A stretch of DNA of 5,356 bases from Prevotellaceae bacterium. GTDB lineage: Bacteria; Bacteroidota; Bacteroidia; Bacteroidales; Bacteroidaceae. The stretch spans positions 1 through 5,356 of the forward strand of contig JAGKTZ010000089.1 of the NCBI GenBank assembly GCA_021153165.1, written 5' to 3'. A program made the position numbers and the translations under genes. Each line of letters starts with the position of its first letter. Within the stretch, counting starts at the first letter, position 1. Positions 1-4,718 of this stretch are shown piece after piece. The notes beneath the pieces are model-generated. The model did not search any database, was not told where the DNA came from, and saw nothing but the letters and a program-made list of their open reading frames with translations.

Positions 1-7
1 TAAAAAG

Positions 8-37
8 TAAAAGGGCACTGAATTCAGTGCCCTTTTA
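8..37 (-). terminator. Palindromic intrinsic terminator downstream of purT
   Basis: A perfect 30-base palindrome. The 12-base arms AAAAGGGCACTG and CAGTGCCCTTTT flank AATT, with one more T-A pair outside. On the minus strand it lies about 60 bases after the purT stop and is followed by CTTTTTA, giving the U-rich tail of a Rho-independent terminator. On the plus strand the arm also ends in TTTT, so it could act in both directions and close a plus-strand gene lying left of the window. That second role is inference. Confidence 0.8.
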
Positions 38-95
38 TAGCTAATTAGAAAAAAAGTTTATTCTTTTTTTATTTTATTCAAACGTCTATTGTATT

Positions 96-1259
96 TTAGT
101 AAACCTCTACATACGAAGCCAAGCGTTTTGCTTTGTCGCGCACTTCGTCAAGGTTGCCGTCGAGTTGGGCATTGCAAACGACTACACCCATACGACGACC
201 TACGCGAGTGGTAGGTTTGCCGAAGATACGGATGTCTGCATCTTCTTCGCAAGTCTTTTCGATGCCGCGATACAATGGCGCTTCTTCCTTAGCGATTTCT
301 GACAGGATTACTGCGCTGGCGCCGATGTTGGTTTGCTTGATGCAAGGAATAGGCATGCCGATGGCAGCGCGCAGGTGCAGTTCGAATTCGTTGAAGTTTT
401 GAGTATTCGCCAATGTCACCATGCCTGTGTCGTGAGGACGTGGAGAGAGTTCGGAGAAGTAAACGCCGTTTTCGTTGCTGAGGAAGAACTCTACGCCCCA
501 AAGGCCAGCACCGGTCAAGGCTTCAGTTACTTTTGCCGCCATGCGTTGTGCTTCTGCCAAATGTTCGGGAGCAATAGCTGCAGGCTGGAAACTTTCGCGA
601 TAGTCGCCACCCTTTTGCACGTGTCCGATGGGTGGGCAGAACAATGTGGGACCATCCTTTTGAGTGACGGTGAGCAGGGTGATTTCGCTATCGAAGTGGA
701 TAAATTCCTCGATGATCAGTTCCTTGATGTCGCCGCGGCTACCGCTGATGCCGTATTCCCATGCGTGTTGCAATTCGCTCTCTTCGCGCACCAATGACTG
801 ACCTTTGCCAGAAGAAGACATCAAGGGTTTAACTACACAAGGGAAACCGATGACTTTGGCAGCTTCCTGCAGTTCTTCGTAGGAGGTGGCATAGAAATAT
901 TTTGCAGTCTTCAGTCCCAATTCCTTTGCTGCGAGATCGCGGATAGCCTTGCGGTTCATGGTGAAGTTGACCGCTTTTGCCGAGGGAGTGACCTGCACGC
1001 CCTGCGCTTCAAATTCGTAGAGCTTTTCGGTGCGGATAGCTTCGATTTCGGGTACAATGATGTCGGGGCAGTGCTTAGCTACAGCCTTTTCCAGAGCATC
1101 GCCGTCGAGCATGTGGAATACTTCGAATTCGTCCGCCACCTGCATGGCAGGCGCGCCAGGGTAGGCATCGCAAGCTACGACGTGCAGACCCAATCTTTGA
1201 GCGGCGATAGTAAACTCCTTACCCAATTCGCCAGAACCTAAAAGCAATATTTTCTTCAT
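96..1259 (-). CDS. purT: Formate-dependent phosphoribosylglycinamide formyltransferase (GAR transformylase 2)
   Basis: PurT makes formyl-GAR from GAR, formate and ATP, the third step of cytoplasmic purine synthesis, without using formyl-tetrahydrofolate as PurN does. The 387 residues are close to the 392 of E. coli PurT. The N-terminal pre-ATP-grasp domain starts with the nucleotide-binding turn GSGELGKE (residues 8-15). The ATP-grasp domain holds KPLMSSSGKGQS (144-155). The likely metal-binding glutamates are E257 in GVEFF and E270 in FSELSPRPHDTGMVT. D277, K348, R355 and R356 align by spacing with residues that I recall contacting GAR in E. coli PurT (D286, K355, R362, R363). The ATG at 1257-1259 gives the expected MKKILLLGSGELG start. 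A leader hairpin and promoter-like box lie upstream and a palindromic terminator downstream, so it is probably monocistronic. All key residues appear intact. The family call is very secure. Confidence 0.97.
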   Translation of the reverse strand: MKKILLLGSGELGKEFTIAAQRLGLHVVACDAYPGAPAMQVADEFEVFHMLDGDALEKAVAKHCPDIIVPEIEAIRTEKLYEFEAQGVQVTPSAKAVNFTMNRKAIRDLAAKELGLKTAKYFYATSYEELQEAAKVIGFPCVVKPLMSSSGKGQSLVREESELQHAWEYGISGSRGDIKELIIEEFIHFDSEITLLTVTQKDGPTLFCPPIGHVQKGGDYRESFQPAAIAPEHLAEAQRMAAKVTEALTGAGLWGVEFFLSNENGVYFSELSPRPHDTGMVTLANTQNFNEFELHLRAAIGMPIPCIKQTNIGASAVILSEIAKEEAPLYRGIEKTCEEDADIRIFGKPTTRVGRRMGVVVCNAQLDGNLDEVRDKAKRLASYVEVY

Positions 1260-1288
1260 AAAGTATGTGTTTGTTTTTCTAATAAATG

Positions 1289-1321
1289 AAAGTCCGTCAC
1301 CCGCCGAGGGCTACGGACTTT
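1289..1321 (-). promoter_or_regulatory. Hairpin in the purT leader (attenuator, 5' stabiliser or upstream terminator)
   Basis: A 9-bp perfect stem is formed by AAAGTCCGT (1289-1297) and ACGGACTTT (1313-1321). An inner 3-bp CCC/GGG stem (1300-1302 with 1308-1310) closes a 5-base loop. It lies about 30 bases upstream of the purT start. On the minus strand it is followed by a moderately T-rich stretch (CATTTATTAG), so it could terminate transcription coming from the small ORF upstream. Because a promoter-like box abuts it, it could instead form the 5' end of the purT mRNA. The sequence alone does not decide between these. Confidence 0.6.
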
Positions 1322-1322
1322 G

Positions 1323-1330
1323 CAAATTTA
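1323..1330 (-). promoter_or_regulatory. Candidate Bacteroidetes -7 box for purT
   Basis: The minus strand reads TAAATTTG, an exact match to the Bacteroidetes -7 consensus TAnnTTTG. I see no good TTTG -33 box at the usual 19-21 base spacing, so support is partial. If used, transcription would begin at or inside the outer arm of the adjacent hairpin, giving a leader of about 60 bases. Confidence 0.4.
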
Positions 1331-1396
1331 CATTTTTTTATTGAAGCACTGCCTATTGTGCGGGATAATTTGTGATTAATCAGATGAAAACTGGCT

Positions 1397-1552
1397 TTAG
1401 CAAGTGCTTTGCTCTATGGCGGTGATGCTTGCGATGATCTTAGCCGTCTCAATCGAAATGTTCTTTTCGGGTTGATAAACTCGCGCCAGACGTTGCAAAA
1501 AATCCAAGGTCCCTTGACGCGGAGAGGTGGGGTGATGTGTAGATTTGTTCAT
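1397..1552 (-). CDS. Small hypothetical protein, 51 residues
   Basis: An ATG-initiated frame of 51 codons ending in TAA. I do not recognise a named family. The N-terminus is polar and histidine-rich (MNKSTHHPTSPRQG). It is followed by a helix-like core, LDFLQRLARVYQPEKNISIE, and then TAKIIASITAIEQSTC. The amphipathic pattern and normal residue mix look like a real protein rather than a chance frame. There is no signal peptide or membrane segment. It sits between the ECF sigma gene and purT, on the same strand as both. A strong terminator separates it from the sigma gene, and it has a possible promoter of its own at 1645-1675. No clear Shine-Dalgarno precedes the ATG, which is usual in this phylum. 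An accessory role for the sigma factor is possible but not shown. Confidence 0.6.
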   Translation of the reverse strand: MNKSTHHPTSPRQGTLDFLQRLARVYQPEKNISIETAKIIASITAIEQSTC

Positions 1553-1644
1553 AGGCTATGCGCTTTTGCTGGTTAGTGCTCTTACATACCTATTAACTAT
1601 TGATTCGGGTTTTTATTGTGTGCGGAGTGAAAAAAAAGTTTGTG

Positions 1645-1675
1645 CAAATTTTACTTAGCCAGGTCAAAACAAAAA
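1645..1675 (-). promoter_or_regulatory. Candidate promoter for the 51-residue ORF
   Basis: The minus strand reads TAAAATTTG (1645-1653), one base longer than the TAnnTTTG -7 consensus. Upstream are two TTTTG copies (within 1665-1675) that could serve as a -33 box. The spacing of 11 or 16 bases is shorter than the ideal 19-21. The predicted leader would be about 85 bases. The -33 candidates overlap the T-run of the sigma-gene terminator. Confidence 0.35.
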
Positions 1676-1718
1676 TCCCCAATGCGCACTACCATTTCAG
1701 AGTAGATTAGCATTAGGG
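1666..1718 (-). terminator. Intrinsic terminator of the ECF sigma gene
   Basis: On the minus strand CCCTAATGC (1718-1710) pairs with GCATTGGGG (1685-1677) in a 9-bp stem containing one G-U pair. An inner CTAC/GTAG stem (1702-1705 with 1689-1692) lies inside it. The stem is followed at once by ATTTTTGTTTT. It begins about 40 bases after the sigma stop codon. Stem plus U-tract is a classic Rho-independent terminator and implies that the sigma gene is transcribed alone. Confidence 0.8.
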
Positions 1719-1759
1719 AATATTTAATTGAGAAAGTTATGTCGTGGATGTCTAGCGCA

Positions 1760-2353
1760 TCAGTACCAGTTGAGCGTGATGTTCTTCTCGGAAGCGATGC
1801 GGCGCATATTGAGTATGGCATACCTCATTCTGCCCAGGGCAGTGTTGATGCTGATGCCTTCCTTTTCTGCGATTTCCTTGAAACTCATGTCCATGTAGTA
1901 GCGCATTTGTACCATTTCGCGTTGGCTTTTGGGCAGGCATTCGATCAGTCTTTTGACATCTTCCAGCGTTTGTTCGTTGGCAATCTCGCACTCTTTGCTA
2001 TTCTCGTAGTGGTCGGAATAGTTGCTGAGTGTGATGCCAGCCTCTTCGTCGGACACGAGTTTGATGTGCTTCTCATTCCTATAAACGTCGATGATCAAAT
2101 TGTGCGCGATGCATGAGATCCATGAATAGAACTTGCCATTTTCAGCATATCTCTTGTTGCGCAAGTGCACAATTGCTTTGGTGAATGTATCCTGGAAGAT
2201 ATCATTCGCCAAGTCTTCATTTTTTACTTGATAATAGATGTAGGAAAAAAGCCTATCTTTATGCCTTGCCAAAAGAACATCGAACGCTTCGTCCGTACCA
2301 GATATATACAAGGCTACCAACTGATCGTCGGTGAGTAGATACAATTCGTTCAT
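1760..2353 (-). CDS. RNA polymerase ECF-type sigma-70 family factor
   Basis: A 197-residue ECF-type sigma factor, which directs RNA polymerase to a specific set of promoters. Region 2 spans about residues 7-95: DDQLVALYISGTDEAFDVLL, then the core-binding segment DLANDIFQDTFTKAI (47-61), then the -10-recognition helix GKFYSWISCIAHNLIIDVYR (73-92). A variable acidic linker covers about 96-130. Region 4 (about 136-186) contains LPKSQREMVQMRYYMDMSFK followed by a helix-turn-helix, EIAEKEGISINTALGRMR. Length and domain order are normal for the family, and there is no C-terminal extension. The ATG at 2351-2353 gives a natural MNELYLLTDDQL start. It diverges from the radical SAM gene and has its own consensus promoter and terminator. 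No anti-sigma gene or SusC/SusD-type receptor is adjacent. The target regulon and inducing signal cannot be read from the sequence. Confidence 0.95.
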   Translation of the reverse strand: MNELYLLTDDQLVALYISGTDEAFDVLLARHKDRLFSYIYYQVKNEDLANDIFQDTFTKAIVHLRNKRYAENGKFYSWISCIAHNLIIDVYRNEKHIKLVSDEEAGITLSNYSDHYENSKECEIANEQTLEDVKRLIECLPKSQREMVQMRYYMDMSFKEIAEKEGISINTALGRMRYAILNMRRIASEKNITLNWY

Positions 2354-2425
2354 TACTGCTATTTATGTATTGTTTAGGAGTAATGTGTGTCGATAGGCTA
2401 TAGGGTTTTATGGATTAATAATGGG

Positions 2426-2456
2426 CAAAAATAGAAAAACCAGACGAATTGACAAA
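2426..2456 (-). promoter_or_regulatory. Consensus Bacteroidetes promoter of the sigma gene
   Basis: The minus strand carries TTTG (2456-2453), a spacer of exactly 19 bases, then TATTTTTG (2433-2426), an exact match to TTTG-N19-TAnnTTTG. Transcription should start near 2416-2421, giving a leader of about 65 bases before the ATG. This is the primary-sigma type of promoter, so basal expression need not depend on the ECF factor itself. Confidence 0.75.
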
Positions 2457-2517
2457 ACCAAAAGTTCTTTTTTCTGTCTAAACCTGCGTTTTTTACCCAA
2501 AATTCGAATATTATTTG

Positions 2518-2525
2518 TAATTTTG
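2518..2525 (+). promoter_or_regulatory. Candidate -7 box for the radical SAM operon
   Basis: TAATTTTG matches TAnnTTTG on the plus strand, 112 bases before the chosen ATG at 2638. The -33 side is weak: only a T-run at about 2488-2494 sits upstream, at longer than ideal spacing. A small palindrome, ATTCGAAT (2502-2509), lies in the spacer and could be an operator, but nothing else supports that. The predicted leader is about 105 bases and would include the alternating GC/TA tract. Confidence 0.4.
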
Positions 2526-2561
2526 TCGATGATACTCGCCAAAGAACTCGCCCATAAGCGT

Positions 2562-2600
2562 TGCGCGCGTACGCGTGTACGCGTATATATTATATATGTG
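2562..2600. repeat. Alternating purine-pyrimidine tract with tandem GTACGCGT and inverted repeat
   Basis: Bases 2562-2590 alternate pyrimidine and purine without a break. After a single TT step the alternation continues to 2600. The GC-rich left part (2563-2583) holds two tandem copies of GTACGCGT (2569-2576, 2577-2584) and a perfect 7-bp inverted repeat, CGCGTAC-gcgt-GTACGCG (2566-2583). The right part is an AT alternation. Such DNA can flip to Z-form or extrude a cruciform. If transcribed, it gives a stable RNA hairpin about 55 bases before the radical SAM start codon. Confidence 0.7.
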
Positions 2601-2637
2601 GGTTGGGGAAAGTGGCGATAGAGTAATGCATCTATAT

Positions 2638-3567
2638 ATGGCAACCGCAGACAAACCCTATTTGGAATTTTCTGATTTCCTTTCGAAATATTTCGATGGG
2701 AAAATGCAGAAATTGTCTGTTCACGCCGGCTTCACATGTCCCAATCGTGACGGTACGGTAGGGTGGGGAGGATGCACGTATTGCAACAATCAAACATTCA
2801 ATCCGGCGTATTGCGCTGATGCAAGATCTGTGGCACAACAGTTGGAGGAAGGTAAGCAATTCTTCTCGAAGAAATATCCCCACATGAAGTATCTGGCCTA
2901 TTTTCAGGCTTACACAAATACGTATGCAGAGATGTCGCGCTTGCAGCGTCTTTACGAAGAAGCATTAAGCGTTGACGGCGTCGAAGGATTAGTAATTGGA
3001 ACGCGCCCGGATTGTGTGGGTGATGAATTGCTGGATTACTTTGCAAAGTTGCACAAAGATAAGTTTGTTCTGCTGGAATATGGCGTGGAGTCTACATTAG
3101 ACAAAACGCTGCGAAGAATCAATCGCGGACATGATTTCGCTTGCGTCGAAGATGCCGTGAAGCGTACTGCAGAGAGAGGAATACCTGTCGGTGTGCATGT
3201 GATTTTGGGATTGCCCGGAGAAAGCCGTGAAGAAATTTTGGGGCATGCACTAACGCTGTCAAACCTGCCGATAGATACCTTGAAACTGCACCAGTTGCAA
3301 ATTGTGAGAGGTACTGCTATGGCGAAGGAATATGCTGATCGCCCAGAGGACTTCAAACTTTATACGCCCGAAGAGTATGCAGCGCTTGTGACTGATTTTG
3401 TAGAAAGATTGCGCCCAGATATCGCTGTGGAACGTTTTACTTCGCAATCGCCCAAAGAACTGCTGATTGCGCCAGATTGGGGATTAAAAAATTACCAATT
3501 TGTGGAACTCGTAAAGCGTAATTTCAGAGAACGACAAACACGCCAAGGTGTCTTTTTGGAGGGATAA
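2638..3567 (+). CDS. yhcC: YhcC-family (TIGR01212) radical SAM protein
   Basis: A radical S-adenosylmethionine protein of the YhcC family. These bind a 4Fe-4S cluster and cleave SAM to a 5'-deoxyadenosyl radical; I know of no established substrate. From the ATG at 2638 it has 309 residues, the length of E. coli YhcC. In-frame starts at 2575 (GTG), 2596 and 2626 exist, but they would translate the odd GC/TA tract or add non-family residues. The cluster cysteines are C34, C46 and C49 in the spaced form CX11CX2C (CPNRDG...GGCTYC), typical of this family rather than the usual CX3CX2C. Other conserved blocks are AYFQAYTNTY (87-96), IGTRPDC (120-126), EYGVES (147-152), VILGLPGES (188-196), LKLHQLQIVRGT (215-226) and SQSPKELLIAPDWG (269-282), the last in the C-terminal radical-SAM-associated region. 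It diverges from the sigma gene and lies 71 bases before a Rid-like gene, probably in one operon. Confidence 0.93.
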   Translation: MATADKPYLEFSDFLSKYFDGKMQKLSVHAGFTCPNRDGTVGWGGCTYCNNQTFNPAYCADARSVAQQLEEGKQFFSKKYPHMKYLAYFQAYTNTYAEMSRLQRLYEEALSVDGVEGLVIGTRPDCVGDELLDYFAKLHKDKFVLLEYGVESTLDKTLRRINRGHDFACVEDAVKRTAERGIPVGVHVILGLPGESREEILGHALTLSNLPIDTLKLHQLQIVRGTAMAKEYADRPEDFKLYTPEEYAALVTDFVERLRPDIAVERFTSQSPKELLIAPDWGLKNYQFVELVKRNFRERQTRQGVFLEG

Positions 3568-3638
3568 CGGCGTATCGTAAGTACGGGTGGTTCGAAAAAG
3601 AATAGAAAAGAATATCACGATAGATTAATATAGACGCC

Positions 3639-4718
3639 ATGTCAGAGCATAAATTCATTTTTGATATACTCTCGCCCAAAGTAAAGACAACTTTGTGTGA
3701 ACAATTGGACGATTTGTATGTGTCGCTGTCTTCGCTCTTGGATACAAAGAAAGTGACGCTTCAGCAATTGTTGTTTGTCCGAATTTATTTGACTGATGCG
3801 GCCAATCAAATGTCTATCGTCAAGGCGCATAAGTTGTATCAGGAGTTGTTGTCCGAAACAGCGGTGTCGTATATCGAACAACCCTTGTTGGATGGTAGTA
3901 AGGTGGCATTGAATGTGCTCTTCTTGAACGAGGAAAATATTGAAAAAGAAGGTACACCGGATAGGATGAAGGTGACTTTTTTCGCAGGCAAAATGCTTTT
4001 TCATACTGTCCGCTATTCTGCTGTCGAGATAAAAGGGCTGGATGCCGAGGCGCAGACAAAATTGGCCTTTGCCAAACATTGTGCTTGGCTTGAGGAAGAA
4101 GGTATGACACTTTTGAACGATTGTCATCGCACTTGGCTTTATGTCAGAGATGTGGATCGTCATTATGCTGGGGTGGTGAAAGGGCGCAATGATGTTTTTG
4201 CAGAACAAGGTTTGACGCCTTCTACACATTTTATTACTTCGACTGGTATCGAGGGGTGTTCGGATGATACTCAAGCTATAGTTTCTGCAGATTTTTTTTC
4301 GGTGTCGGGTACGAGCGATGCTGATGTAAAATACCTTCAGGCCTTGGAATATTTGAATCCAACGTATGAATATGGTGTCGCTTTTGAACGTGGTACTTCA
4401 TTGACCTTGGCTGGCGAACGACTTCATTTGATTTCAGGAACAGCGAGTATAGATAAATATGGTAAATGTTTGTATCACGGAGATGTGGCGGCGCAGACTG
4501 AGCGCTTGTTCTTGAATATTGAACAATTGTTGGCTGATGGTGGCGCAGGTATGAAAGATTTGCAATATCTTATAGTTTATCTGCGTGATGTGGCAGATTA
4601 TTCTGCAGTGAATACCTACTTGCAGGAAAATTTTTCAGGAATCCCTTATTTGATAACTGCGGCCAGAGTTTGTCGTCCCGAATGGCTGATTGAAGTGGAA
4701 ACGGTTGCCATTTCTTAA
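3639..4718 (+). CDS. Large Rid/YjgF-superfamily protein with three Rid-like segments (chorismatase-like C-terminus)
   Basis: A 359-residue cytoplasmic protein of the Rid (YjgF/YER057c/UK114) superfamily, whose single-domain members of about 130 residues hydrolyse reactive imines and form trimers. Three segments share the Rid pattern of a helix, then a strand like VRIYLTD, then a second helix: about 16-96 (FVRIYLTDAANQ), 137-220 (RTWLYVRDVDRHY) and 260-359 (LIVYLRDVADYS). The C-terminal unit is the best preserved. It has SGTASI (266-271) and ends in ARVCRPEWLIEVETVA, where R346 aligns with the substrate-binding arginine of RidA. C345 and E352 have the 7-residue spacing of active-site Cys and Glu in Hyg5-type chorismatases, which are also built from Rid-like domains. 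Function could be imine deamination, a chorismatase-like reaction or something else. The N-terminal units look degenerate. It has no signal peptide or membrane segment. Family call firm, function unknown. Confidence 0.88.
   Translation: MSEHKFIFDILSPKVKTTLCEQLDDLYVSLSSLLDTKKVTLQQLLFVRIYLTDAANQMSIVKAHKLYQELLSETAVSYIEQPLLDGSKVALNVLFLNEENIEKEGTPDRMKVTFFAGKMLFHTVRYSAVEIKGLDAEAQTKLAFAKHCAWLEEEGMTLLNDCHRTWLYVRDVDRHYAGVVKGRNDVFAEQGLTPSTHFITSTGIEGCSDDTQAIVSADFFSVSGTSDADVKYLQALEYLNPTYEYGVAFERGTSLTLAGERLHLISGTASIDKYGKCLYHGDVAAQTERLFLNIEQLLADGGAGMKDLQYLIVYLRDVADYSAVNTYLQENFSGIPYLITAARVCRPEWLIEVETVAIS

Noticed and set aside
333..797. 154-codon plus-strand frame antisense to purT
   Set aside because: It lies wholly inside the secure purT gene, its translation resembles no family and is rich in Cys, His and Phe, as expected of an antisense shadow.
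1540..1547. TAGATTTG, a plus-strand match to the -7 consensus
   Set aside because: It lies inside the small ORF and points toward the 3' end of the sigma gene, with no plus-strand gene to serve.
1739..2116. 125-codon plus-strand frame antisense to the sigma gene
   Set aside because: It overlaps the well-supported sigma gene and has no recognisable motif of its own.
2421..2621. 66-codon plus-strand frame in the divergent intergenic region
   Set aside because: It runs across both candidate promoters and through the alternating GC/TA tract, and its translation is a basic, repetitive string without family features.
2408..2644. 78-codon minus-strand frame upstream of the sigma gene
   Set aside because: It covers the sigma promoter and the GC/TA tract, and looks like a chance frame in non-coding DNA.
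3642..4274. 210-codon minus-strand frame antisense to the Rid-like gene
   Set aside because: It is long, but the plus-strand protein has clear family motifs across this span. The minus translation is low-quality and rich in His, Cys and Gln.
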